Positions 51,141-58,882 of a stretch of 59,778 bases of DNA are shown here, piece after piece. The DNA comes from Streptomyces sp. DH37. GTDB lineage: Bacteria > Actinomycetota > Actinomycetes > Streptomycetales > Streptomycetaceae. The position numbers were made by a program, and so were the translations under genes. Positions within the stretch are counted from its first letter, which is position 1, and every line of letters starts with the position of its first letter. The stretch is taken from NCBI RefSeq assembly GCF_029813835.1, contig NZ_JARVKV010000036.1, positions 1-59,778 on the forward strand, read 5' to 3'. The notes under the pieces were generated by a model that saw only the letters and a list, made by a program, of their open reading frames with translations, was not told the origin of the DNA and did no database searches.

Positions 51141-51220
51141 CCCGGCAGCTCCTGACAGCTCCTGACAGCTCCTGACAGCTCCTGACAGCTTCCGACAGGT
51201 CCTGACAGCCTCCAGCAGCT
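51141..51220. repeat. 10-nt tandem repeat between gpgS and otsA
   Basis: Eight decamers: four exact CCTGACAGCT at 51151-51190 flanked by degraded copies. The 298-bp gap 51025-51322 otherwise contains only the otsA promoter. Confidence 0.92.
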
Positions 51221-51289
51221 CCCGCCGCCGTACCGCCCCGCCCGGCCGTTTCCGGCCCCGCCGGACCCCGTGTGACGAAAACCGCACGT

Positions 51290-51316
51290 TTGAGCGGTAC
51301 GGACAGCGGCTAGGTT
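51290..51316 (+). promoter_or_regulatory. otsA promoter, leaderless type
   Basis: TTGAGC (51290-51295), a short 15-nt spacer and TAGGTT (51311-51316). The predicted start coincides with the ATG at 51323, and there is no ribosome site. Confidence 0.55.
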
Positions 51317-51322
51317 CCGCTC

Positions 51323-52795
51323 ATGGTCACTCGGCACCAGGTTCTCGTCGCGTCCAACCGCGGTCCCGTCTCCCACACGTTCGGCGAAGGGGGCGAACTG
51401 ACCGTCAAACGCGGCGGCGGCGGGCTGGTGTCCGGCCTGTCGGCCGTCAGGGGCGACGCGGTGTGGGTCTGCGCGGCGCTGGGCGACGGCGACCGCGAGG
51501 CGGTGCGGCGCACGGGCGGCGCGCTGGACCCGGCGGACACCGGAGGCCAGCAGGTCCGGATGCTCGACATCGCGCCCGACGTCTTCTCGGACGCCTACAA
51601 CGGCATCGCCAACTCCGTGCTGTGGTTCGTCCACCACATGCTCTACCAGACCCCGCTGGAGCCCGTCTTCGGCGCGGACTTCGAGCGGCAGTGGCGCTCC
51701 TACGAGGCGTACAGCGCGGCGTTCGCCGACGCGCTGGCGGAGGAGGCCGCCGAGGGCGCGGCCGTCCTCGTGCAGGACTACCACCTCACCCTCGTCCCGG
51801 CCATGCTCCGCGAGCGGCGGCCGGACCTGCGCATCGGCCACTTCTCGCACACCCCCTGGGCGCCGCCGGACTACTTCCGGATGCTGCCGGACGACCCGGA
51901 CGGCGGGGTGGCCGCCGAGGTGCTGCGCGGCATCCTGGGCGCCGACCGCGCCGCCTTCCTCACCCAGCGCTGGGCCAACGCGTTCACCGACTGCTGCGTG
52001 AGGCTGCTGGGCGCGGAGGTCGCCGTGACCGAGGACGGCGGCGAGATGGTCGTCACCCACGAGGGCCGCGAGACGCGGATAGGCGTCCACGGCCTGGGCG
52101 CCGACGCGGACTTCCTGCGCGAGCGCTCCCGGCGGCCGGACGTGGACGAGCGGATGGCCGCGCTGCGCGAGCAGATCGGCCTCGGCCCCGACGGCGAGCC
52201 GCGCAGGGCGATCGTGCGCGTGGACCGCACCGAGCTGTCCAAGAACATCGTCCGCGGCCTGCTCGCCTACCGGCGCCTGCTGGCGGACCACCCCGAGTGG
52301 CACGACCGCGTCGTGCACGTCGCCTTCGCCTACCCCTCCCGCCAGGACCTGGCGGTCTACCGCGACTACACCGAGGAGGTCTCCCGCGTCGCCGGCGAGA
52401 TCAACGCGGAGTACGGCACGGAGGGCTGGACGCCCGTCGAGCTGCACGTGAAGGACGACTTCGCGCGGTCGCTGGCGGCGTACCGGCTGGCCGACGTGGC
52501 CCTGGTCAACCCGATCCGGGACGGCATGAACCTGGTCGCCAAGGAGGTCCCGGTGGTCTCCGACGGCGGCTGCGCGCTGGTCCTCTCCCGCGAGGCGGGC
52601 GCCTTCGCGGAGCTGGCCGAGGACGCCATCACCGTCAACCCGTACGACATCGGCGCGACGGCGGACGCCCTGCACCGGGCGCTGACGATGGACCCGGGCG
52701 AGCGCGCCGAGCGCACCAAGCGCCTGGCGGCGGCGGCCACGGCGCTGCCGCCCACGAACTGGTTCCTGGACCAGCTCGACGCGCTGCGCGGCTGA
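51323..52795 (+). CDS. otsA: Trehalose-6-phosphate synthase
   Basis: A 490-aa GT20 enzyme making trehalose-6-phosphate from a nucleotide glucose and glucose-6-phosphate. VASNRGPVSH, RGGGGLVSGL (donor site), DYHLTLVPAMLRERRPD, HFSHTPWAPPD, RVDRTELSKNIVRGLLAY and NPIRDGMNLVAKE are all conserved. The length matches. TAGGTT six bases before ATG supports this start. otsB lies convergent on the other side of a terminator. Confidence 0.96.
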   Translation: MVTRHQVLVASNRGPVSHTFGEGGELTVKRGGGGLVSGLSAVRGDAVWVCAALGDGDREAVRRTGGALDPADTGGQQVRMLDIAPDVFSDAYNGIANSVLWFVHHMLYQTPLEPVFGADFERQWRSYEAYSAAFADALAEEAAEGAAVLVQDYHLTLVPAMLRERRPDLRIGHFSHTPWAPPDYFRMLPDDPDGGVAAEVLRGILGADRAAFLTQRWANAFTDCCVRLLGAEVAVTEDGGEMVVTHEGRETRIGVHGLGADADFLRERSRRPDVDERMAALREQIGLGPDGEPRRAIVRVDRTELSKNIVRGLLAYRRLLADHPEWHDRVVHVAFAYPSRQDLAVYRDYTEEVSRVAGEINAEYGTEGWTPVELHVKDDFARSLAAYRLADVALVNPIRDGMNLVAKEVPVVSDGGCALVLSREAGAFAELAEDAITVNPYDIGATADALHRALTMDPGERAERTKRLAAAATALPPTNWFLDQLDALRG

Positions 52796-52810
52796 CGACC
52801 GACGACTGAC

Positions 52811-52838
52811 GGGCCCGGCCCCCCCGGGGGCCGGGCCC
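52811..52838. terminator. Bidirectional terminator, otsA / otsB
   Basis: A 12-bp perfect stem (52811-52822 with 52827-52838) between the convergent otsA and otsB. Confidence 0.85.
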
Positions 52839-52864
52839 GTGCGGCGGGCGGGCGGCGGCGCGGT

Positions 52865-53737
52865 TCAGTCGGCGGCGCCCTCCAGCGCGTCCGCCAGCCC
52901 CCCGAGGAGGGCGACGACCCCGGCGGGGCCGTCCACGACCAGGTCCGCCCGTTCGGCCAGGGCGGTGACCTCCTCGCTGCCGCTGCACAGCAGCACTCCG
53001 GGGACGCCCCCGGCGCGCAGCCGGTCCACCGCGTCGTACGCGGCGAGGTCGCCCAGGTCGTCGCCGCCGTAGAGCACCGAGCCCGCGCCGGTCTCCCGGA
53101 GGAAGTCCGTCAGGGCCACGCCCTTGTCCATGCCGGGGGGCCGCAGTTCCAGGACGAAGCGGCCGGGCTCGACGGCCAGGCCGTGCCGGGCGGCCAGTTC
53201 CGCCAGCGGCTCGCGCAGCGCCTCGAACGCCCCCGCCGGGTCGTCGGCGCGGCGGGTGTGGACGGCCAGGGCCCGTCCCTTGTCCTCGATCGCCGTGCCG
53301 CGCGGGGCGCCCGTCTTCTCCAGCAGGCCGGGCAGTTCGGTGCGCACGGCCTCCACGCCGGGGTGGGGCGGCGGGGTGCGCGTCTCGCCCGTGGCGGCGT
53401 CCCAGCGCTCCGCGCCGTACGCGCCGAGCACCACCAGGTGCTCCAGGCCCGGCGCCCCGGCGAAGCCGCCGTAGCGCGCCGCGGTCTCGGCCGGGCGCCC
53501 GGTGACGATGACGACGGACCGCAGCAGCGGCGCCAGCCGGGCGAGGACGGGCACCGCGTCGGGGTGGGCGCGGGCCCGGTCGGGGTCGGGGACGATCGGG
53601 GCGATCGTCCCGTCGAAGTCGAGGGCGACCACGGCCCGCCCGGGGTCGGCCAGCAGTGCGGCCAGGCCGTCGCGTCCGGCGGGGGTGGTCGGTGCGGGGA
53701 GTTGCTCCGGAAGGGGGTGTGAGGAGTGGCTGCCCAT
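52865..53737 (-). CDS. otsB: Trehalose-6-phosphate phosphatase
   Basis: A 290-aa HAD phosphatase releasing trehalose. Motif I is LDFDGTIAPI, motif II IVTGRP, and the late motif GGDDLGD binds magnesium. LELRPPGMDKGVALTDFL is the OtsB-specific segment. TAGGGT (53750-53745) seven bases before ATG 53737 fixes the start and suggests a leaderless mRNA; a GTG 19 codons upstream would run through it. It completes the trehalose route with otsA. Confidence 0.94.
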   Translation of the reverse strand: MGSHSSHPLPEQLPAPTTPAGRDGLAALLADPGRAVVALDFDGTIAPIVPDPDRARAHPDAVPVLARLAPLLRSVVIVTGRPAETAARYGGFAGAPGLEHLVVLGAYGAERWDAATGETRTPPPHPGVEAVRTELPGLLEKTGAPRGTAIEDKGRALAVHTRRADDPAGAFEALREPLAELAARHGLAVEPGRFVLELRPPGMDKGVALTDFLRETGAGSVLYGGDDLGDLAAYDAVDRLRAGGVPGVLLCSGSEEVTALAERADLVVDGPAGVVALLGGLADALEGAAD

Positions 53738-53809
53738 GCCTGGGACCCTACCCGCCGGCGGGCTCCCCACCGCGTCCCGCCACCGCCCCGCCACCGCCCT
53801 ACCGGCGCC

Positions 53810-54076
53810 CTACCGCCGCCCGCGCCGCTCGTCCCGGCGGCGGCGGAGCCGGTTGACCGTGACCGGGTCGCGGGCGAGGGCGCGCGGGTCGTCGAGCAGC
53901 GCGTTGAGCACCTGGTAGTAGCGGGTGGGGGACATGCCCAGGCGCTCGCGTATCACGCGCTCCTTGGCGCCGGGGCTGGACCAGCCGCGCCGCTCCACGG
54001 CGAGCACGGCCTCGTCCTCCTCGGACAGGCCGCCGGTGCCGTTGCCGCCCTGCGGCTGCTCGCTCCCGGTGCTCAC
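53810..54076 (-). CDS. DUF3263 domain-containing protein
   Basis: An 88-aa actinobacterial protein of the DUF3263 family, with LAVERRGWSSPGAKERVIRE and MSPTRYYQVLNALLDDP. This resembles a small helix-turn-helix, followed by a very basic tail (RRRRDERRGRR), so DNA binding is plausible. GTG 54076 has TAGGTT (54088-54083) exactly six bases upstream; GGAGGT touches the GTG and cannot serve as a ribosome site, so the mRNA is probably leaderless. It is divergent from the SIS gene. Confidence 0.85.
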   Translation of the reverse strand: MSTGSEQPQGGNGTGGLSEEDEAVLAVERRGWSSPGAKERVIRERLGMSPTRYYQVLNALLDDPRALARDPVTVNRLRRRRDERRGRR

Positions 54077-54122
54077 ACCTCCAACCTACTGCCGCGCTCG
54101 GACACCGCATCCCGGCGGCCGA

Positions 54123-54138
54123 ATGGTCTGCACCACAT
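54123..54138. promoter_or_regulatory. dre-like site upstream of the SIS gene
   Basis: ATGGTCTGCACCACAT contains TGGTCTGCACCA, differing from the DasR core TGGTCTAGACCA by two central bases. Lies 120 bp before the SIS-protein start. Confidence 0.65.
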
Positions 54139-54257
54139 CGCGTATCGCTTCGACAACGGTGCTTCACTCCCCAGGTCGGGACTGCTATCCACGTGCTTGT
54201 ACCCGCTGGTCGGGGTCCCCTGCCGACCGCACGCCGCCCCGCTTCGAGGAGCCCCGC

Positions 54258-55202
54258 ATGGCCGCCGCAGAGCAGTCCCGTACCGCCGCCGAGATCGCCA
54301 CCCAGCCCGGCTGCTGGCGGCGCGCGGCCGAGGCGGCGGGGTCCGCCGAGGCGCTGCCGCTCCCGGGCGAGCGGGTGGCGGTGACGGGCTGCGGCACCTC
54401 GTGGTTCATGGCCCAGTCCTACGCGGCGCTGCGCGAGGCCGCCGGGCAGGGCGAGACGGACGCGTTCGCGGCGTCGGAGTTCCCGGTGGGGCGCGCGTAC
54501 GACCGCGTGGTGGCGATCACCCGCTCCGGCACCACCTCCGAGGTGCTCGGGCTGCTGGCCCGCCTGGCGGGCCGCGTGCCGACCACCGCCCTGACCGCCG
54601 ACCCCGCCACACCGGTGATGGAGGCCGCCGACCGCGTCGCCGTCCTGGACTGGGCCGACGAGGAGTCGGTCGTCCAGACCCGCTTCGCCACGACGGCGCT
54701 GGCGCTGCTGCGCGCGGGCCTGGAGCGGCACGGCGCGCTGCCGGCCGGGGTGAAGCCCGTCGAGCAGGCGGCGGTCGACGCGGAGCTGGCCGTGGTCCAG
54801 CCGCTGCCGGAGGCCGCGCTGGCCGCCGAGCAGTGGACGTTCCTGGGCCGCGGCTGGACGTACGGCCTGGCCCTGGAGGCGGCCCTGAAGATGCGCGAGG
54901 CGGCCGGCGCGTGGACGGAGGCGTACCCGGCGATGGAGTACCGCCACGGCCCCATCGCCGTCACCGGCCCCGGACGCGTCGCCTGGCTGCTGGGTTCCCT
55001 GCCGGAGGGCCTGTCCGGCGACATCGCCCGGGTGGGCGGGACGCTGCTGGCGGACTCCGACTGCCCGGGCACGGGCGAGCGGGCGCTGGACCCGATGGCC
55101 GACCTGATCCGCGCCCAGCGCCTGGCCGTCGCCGTGGCGGAGGCCGCCGGCGCGGACCCGGACCGGCCGCGCAACCTCACCCGCAGCGTGATCCTGGGCT
55201 GA
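54258..55202 (+). CDS. SIS-domain sugar isomerase (AgaS/GlmS-C-like)
   Basis: A 314-aa protein with two SIS domains, related to the isomerase half of GlmS and to AgaS. VTGCGTSWFMAQSYAALR and ITRSGTTSEVLGLL line the sugar-phosphate site. LGRGWTYGLALEAALKMREAAG and EYRHGPIA complete the second domain. It probably isomerises or deaminates a hexosamine-6-phosphate to a ketose-6-phosphate. ATG 54258 follows GAGGAG. A dre-like site upstream and the following kinase, deacetylase and aldolase genes support amino-sugar use. Confidence 0.88.
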   Translation: MAAAEQSRTAAEIATQPGCWRRAAEAAGSAEALPLPGERVAVTGCGTSWFMAQSYAALREAAGQGETDAFAASEFPVGRAYDRVVAITRSGTTSEVLGLLARLAGRVPTTALTADPATPVMEAADRVAVLDWADEESVVQTRFATTALALLRAGLERHGALPAGVKPVEQAAVDAELAVVQPLPEAALAAEQWTFLGRGWTYGLALEAALKMREAAGAWTEAYPAMEYRHGPIAVTGPGRVAWLLGSLPEGLSGDIARVGGTLLADSDCPGTGERALDPMADLIRAQRLAVAVAEAAGADPDRPRNLTRSVILG

Positions 55203-55270
55203 CCCGCCCCGGCGCCCCGCCGGGTGCGTGAGGGGCCGGGCACCGCTCGGTGCGGCGGGCGGCCCCTGTC

Positions 55271-55306
55271 CGCGTCCCCGTCCGCGTCCCCGTCCGAGCC
55301 CGTGTC
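55271..55306. repeat. 12-nt tandem repeat
   Basis: CGCGTCCCCGTC twice exactly, then a degraded unit, between the SIS gene and nagK. A GGGGCC...GGCCCC hairpin at about 55231-55265 just before it is a probable terminator. Confidence 0.7.
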
Positions 55307-55438
55307 CGTGCCCCCGTACGCGCCCCCGGGTGCGCCGGGGGCGCGCCGGCTCGCGATGCGCCCCGCAGGTGGCCGCGGCGGCCGTGCGGACGGATCCCGC
55401 CCGCGGCAGGAGGGCGGGCACGGGCACGGGGGCGGCGG

Positions 55439-55454
55439 AGTGGACTAGACCTTT
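55439..55454. promoter_or_regulatory. dre-like site upstream of nagK
   Basis: AGTGGACTAGACCTTT matches the DasR consensus at about 12 of 16 positions, with CTAGACC intact, 27 bp before the nagK start. A dre is known for the nagKA operon in S. coelicolor. Confidence 0.65.
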
Positions 55455-55481
55455 CGCGGACGACAGGCGAAACTGTCCCCC

Positions 55482-56438
55482 GTGACTCCTCCGCATGACG
55501 AAACCGCGTACGCCGTCGCCCTCGACGTGGGCGGCACCGGTATGAAGGCCGCCCTGGTCGGGGCCGACCGCACGCTGCTGCACGAGGCACGGCGGCCCAC
55601 CGGGCGGGCCGGCGGGCCGGACGCCGTGGTGGAGAACGTGCTCGCGTTCGCCGCCGAGCTGCGGGAGACCGGGATCGCGCGGTACGGCGCGGAGCCCGTC
55701 GCCGCGGGGGTCGCCGTGCCCGGGATCATCGACGACGCGACGGGGACCGCCGTCTACTCCGCCAACCTCGGCTGGCGGGACCTGCCCCTGCGCGACCTGC
55801 TCGCCAAGCGGCTCGGCGGGGTGCCCGTCGCCCTCGGGCACGACGTGCGCACCGGCGGGCTCGCCGAGGGGCGGATCGGGGCGGGGGCGGGCGTGGACCG
55901 CTTCCTGTTCGTGCCGCTGGGCACCGGCATCGCCGGGGCCATCGGCATCGACGGCCGGGTGGAGCCGGGCGCGCACGGCAGCGCGGGCGAGATCGGCCAC
56001 ATCACCGTACGGCCCGGCGGGCCGGAGTGCGGCTGCGGACGGCGCGGCTGCCTGGAGCTGTTCGCCTCCGCGGCCGCCGTGGGCCGGGCCTGGGCCGAGG
56101 CGTGCGGCGACCCGGAGGCGACGGCGGCCGACGCCGCCCGGGCCGTGGAGTCCGGCGATCCGCGGGCCGCCGCCGTCTGGCACGACGCGCTCGACGCCCT
56201 CGCCGAGGGCCTGGTCACCGCGCTGACCCTGCTGGATCCGCGGGTGCTGATCGTCGGCGGCGGGCTGGCGGAGGCGGGCGAGACGCTCTTCGCGCCGCTG
56301 CGCGAGGCCGTACGCGCCAAGGTCACCTTCCAGCACGTCCCCACGATCGTTCCGGCGGCCCTGGGGGACGCCGCCGGGTGCCTGGGCGCGGGGCTCCTCG
56401 CCTGGGACCTACTCTCCGCGGAGGTTGCGAGCCGATGA
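55482..56438 (+). CDS. nagK: N-acetylglucosamine/amino-sugar kinase (ROK)
   Basis: A 318-aa ROK-family kinase that phosphorylates the sugar at C6. ALDVGGTGMKAALV is the ATP phosphate loop, GVAVPGIID and PLGTGIAGAIG are ROK segments. EIGHITV with CGCGRRGCLE gives the zinc site (Cys-X-Cys-Gly-X2-Gly-Cys). It starts at GTG 55482 with no clear ribosome site and overlaps nagA by ATGA. Position and family match S. coelicolor NagK. Confidence 0.92.
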   Translation: MTPPHDETAYAVALDVGGTGMKAALVGADRTLLHEARRPTGRAGGPDAVVENVLAFAAELRETGIARYGAEPVAAGVAVPGIIDDATGTAVYSANLGWRDLPLRDLLAKRLGGVPVALGHDVRTGGLAEGRIGAGAGVDRFLFVPLGTGIAGAIGIDGRVEPGAHGSAGEIGHITVRPGGPECGCGRRGCLELFASAAAVGRAWAEACGDPEATAADAARAVESGDPRAAAVWHDALDALAEGLVTALTLLDPRVLIVGGGLAEAGETLFAPLREAVRAKVTFQHVPTIVPAALGDAAGCLGAGLLAWDLLSAEVASR

Positions 56439-57688
56439 CGGCCAAGACGTCGACCACGTCGACAGCACAGCCCACACAACCCACACACCGCACAGGGCGC
56501 GCACGGCGCACGGTGCTGACCGGTGCCAGGGTGGTGCGGCCGGACGGCGTGGCCGAGGACGGGCGGGTGACGGTGGACGGCTCGCTGATCGCCGCCGACG
56601 TCCCCGGCGAGGCGGGCACGCTCGACCTGGCCGGCCACTGGATCGTGCCCGGCTTCGTGGACATGCACGTGCACGGCGGCGGCGGGGCGTCCTTCTCCGC
56701 CGGCTCGGCCGAGGAGGCGCTGAGGGCGATCGCCACCCACCGCGCGCACGGCACCACGACGATGGCCGCCTCCACGGTCACCGGCGCCCTGGACGACCTC
56801 GCCCGGCAGGCCGCCGTCCTGTCGGAGCTGGTGGAGCAGGGCGATCTGGCGGGCATCCACTTCGAGGGGCCGTTCATCGCCCGCAACCGCTGCGGCGCCC
56901 ACGACCCCGACCTGCTGCGCGACCCCGACCCGGCCGACGTGCGCAAGCTGGTGGAGGCGGCGCGCGGCGCGGCGCGGATGGTGACGCTCGCGCCGGAGCT
57001 GCCCGGCGGCCTGGACTCGGTGCGGATGCTGGCCGACAGCGGCGTGATCGCGGCCGTCGGCCACACCGACGCCACGTACGAGGCGACGCTGAAGGCGGTC
57101 GAGGCGGGCGCGACGGTCGCCACGCACCTGTTCAACGCGATGCCCACCCTGCTGCACCGCACCCCCGGCCCGGTGGCGGCGCTGCTGGAGGACGAGCGGG
57201 TCACCGTCGAGCTGATCAACGACGGCGTCCACCTGCACCCCGCCGTCCTGGAGCTGGCCTTCGCCCGCGCCGGCGCCGGCCGGGTCGCCTTCGTCACCGA
57301 CGCCATGGGCGCGGCCGGGATGGGCGACGGCGTCTACCCGCTCGGCCCGCTCCAGGTGCGCGTCACCGACGGGGTCGCCCGGCTGGTGGAGGGCGGCTCG
57401 ATCGCGGGCTCCACGCTCACCCTGGACGAGGCGCTGCGGCGCGCGGTGACGGTGGACGGCCTGCGCGTCGAGGACGCGGTGCGGGCCCTGACGCTCACCC
57501 CGGCGCGGCTGCTGGGGGTCGCCGACCGGGTGGGGACGATCGAGCCCGGCAAGGACGCCGACCTGGTGGTGCTCGACGACGGCTACCGGGTCACGGGCGT
57601 CATGCGCCGGGGCGAGTGGGTGGTCGCCCCCCGGGTCCCGGACACCGCAGGGGCCGCCGGGGTTGTACGGAGCGGCGCGACGGGCTGA
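56435..57688 (+). CDS. nagA: N-acetylglucosamine-6-phosphate deacetylase
   Basis: A 417-aa amidohydrolase removing acetate from GlcNAc-6-P (or GalNAc-6-P). Metal and substrate residues appear in order: DMHVHGGGG, IHFEGPFIA, GHTDATYE, HLFNAM, DGVHLHP and catalytic Asp in VTDAMGAAG. A 25-residue Thr/Gln-rich head precedes the barrel. It is coupled to nagK by a 4-nt overlap. Confidence 0.95.
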   Translation: MTAKTSTTSTAQPTQPTHRTGRARRTVLTGARVVRPDGVAEDGRVTVDGSLIAADVPGEAGTLDLAGHWIVPGFVDMHVHGGGGASFSAGSAEEALRAIATHRAHGTTTMAASTVTGALDDLARQAAVLSELVEQGDLAGIHFEGPFIARNRCGAHDPDLLRDPDPADVRKLVEAARGAARMVTLAPELPGGLDSVRMLADSGVIAAVGHTDATYEATLKAVEAGATVATHLFNAMPTLLHRTPGPVAALLEDERVTVELINDGVHLHPAVLELAFARAGAGRVAFVTDAMGAAGMGDGVYPLGPLQVRVTDGVARLVEGGSIAGSTLTLDEALRRAVTVDGLRVEDAVRALTLTPARLLGVADRVGTIEPGKDADLVVLDDGYRVTGVMRRGEWVVAPRVPDTAGAAGVVRSGATG

Positions 57689-57718
57689 TTGCGTTCCGGT
57701 CTCGTTCCCACATCGAGC

Positions 57719-57734
57719 GGGGGCGGTTGCCCCC
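57719..57734 (+). terminator. Hairpin after nagA
   Basis: GGGGGC-GGTT-GCCCCC, 30 nt after the nagA stop and 113 nt before pfkB. It may end nagKA or attenuate into the next genes. Confidence 0.55.
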
Positions 57735-57847
57735 GACCCCTGGGCCGACCGCCTCCGTTTTGGCATGATCACTCGCGCGGTCGGCGTCCCTTCGTCACCG
57801 TGGATGTGCCGAACGTTCACAATCGCCGGTGGGAGGAGGAGACCCGG

Positions 57848-58786
57848 ATGATCCTGACCGTCACGCTCAACGCGGCCCTGGACATCACCTACCGCGTTCC
57901 CCGTCTGGAGCCCCGCGCCTCCCACCGTGTCCGGGAGGTCGCCGAGCGTCCGGGCGGCAAGGGCCTGAACGTGGCCCGGGTGCTGGCCGCGCTGGGCCAC
58001 GAGACGCTGGTGACCGGCTTCACGGGCGGTCCGACCGGCGACCGGCTGCGGTCGCTGCTGGCGGAGGTGACGGAGGAGGGCCCGGTCGGGGACGCGTTCG
58101 TGGCCGTCGGCGGGGACACCCGCCGCACCGTCGCGGTCGTGGACGAGGCCGCCGGCGACGCCACCGTGCTCAACGAGCCCGGCCCGCAGGTCACCCCCGC
58201 CGAGTGGGAGCGCTTCCTGGACGTCTACGGCGGGCTGCTGCACGACGCCACCGCCGTCGCGCTGTGCGGCAGCCTCCCGCCCGGCGTGCCCGTCGGCGCG
58301 TACGGGACGCTGGTGCGCGCCGCGCGCGCGGCGGGCGTGCCCGTGCTGCTGGACACCGGCGGGGAGCCGCTGCGGCGCGGCCTCGCCGCCCGGCCCGACG
58401 TGGTCAAGCCCAACTCCCACGAACTGGCCGGGATAACGGGCTCCACCGAGCCGCTGCACGCCGCGCGGCTGGCGCAGCGGCGCGGGGCGCACTCCGTCGT
58501 CGCCTCGCTGGGCGCGGACGGGCTGCTGGCGCTCACCCCGGAGGGCGCCTGGCGCGTCGAGCCGCCCCGGCGGCTGACGGGCAATCCGACGGGCGCGGGC
58601 GACTCGGTGGTGGCCGCGCTGCTGTCCGGGCTCGTCGAGGGGCTGCCCTGGCCGGACCGGCTGGTCCGCGCCGCCGCCCTGTCGGCGGCGACCGTACCGG
58701 CTGCGGCGGCGGGTGAGTTCGACCGGGCGCTGTACGAGGAGCTGCTGCCCGGGGTGCGGGTCGACCGGCAGACGGCGGCTGCCTGA
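57848..58786 (+). CDS. PfkB-type hexose-phosphate kinase
   Basis: A 312-aa ribokinase-fold enzyme of the 1-phosphofructokinase/tagatose-6-phosphate kinase branch. MILTVTLNAALDITY at the start, GGKGLNVARVLAALGH, VKPNSHELAGITG, and the anion-hole/catalytic segment NPTGAGDSVVAALLSG with its Asp are all present. In this cluster, tagatose-6-P or fructose-6/1-P are the likely substrates. GGGAGGAGGAG precedes the ATG. Confidence 0.9.
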   Translation: MILTVTLNAALDITYRVPRLEPRASHRVREVAERPGGKGLNVARVLAALGHETLVTGFTGGPTGDRLRSLLAEVTEEGPVGDAFVAVGGDTRRTVAVVDEAAGDATVLNEPGPQVTPAEWERFLDVYGGLLHDATAVALCGSLPPGVPVGAYGTLVRAARAAGVPVLLDTGGEPLRRGLAARPDVVKPNSHELAGITGSTEPLHAARLAQRRGAHSVVASLGADGLLALTPEGAWRVEPPRRLTGNPTGAGDSVVAALLSGLVEGLPWPDRLVRAAALSAATVPAAAAGEFDRALYEELLPGVRVDRQTAAA

Positions 58787-58792
58787 CGGTAC

Positions 58793-58860
58793 GGCGGGAA
58801 GGCCGGACGGCGGGGGACGGCGGCAGGGCGGCGGGAAGGCTGGACGGCGGGGGACGGCGG
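58793..58860. repeat. 31-nt direct repeat, two copies
   Basis: 58793-58823 and 58830-58860 are identical except for one C/T difference, in the 96-bp gap between pfkB and the aldolase gene. Confidence 0.85.
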
Positions 58861-58882
58861 CGAACACGAAAGCGGGGTAGGC

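Noticed and set aside
51141..51220. Decamer arrays considered as CRISPR
   Set aside because: Units are 10 nt with no unique spacers and no cas genes anywhere in the window.
53810..54258. Upstream extension of the SIS protein to 53925
   Set aside because: It would overlap the DUF3263 gene and the dre-like site; ATG 54258 has GAGGAG and starts the family-like sequence.
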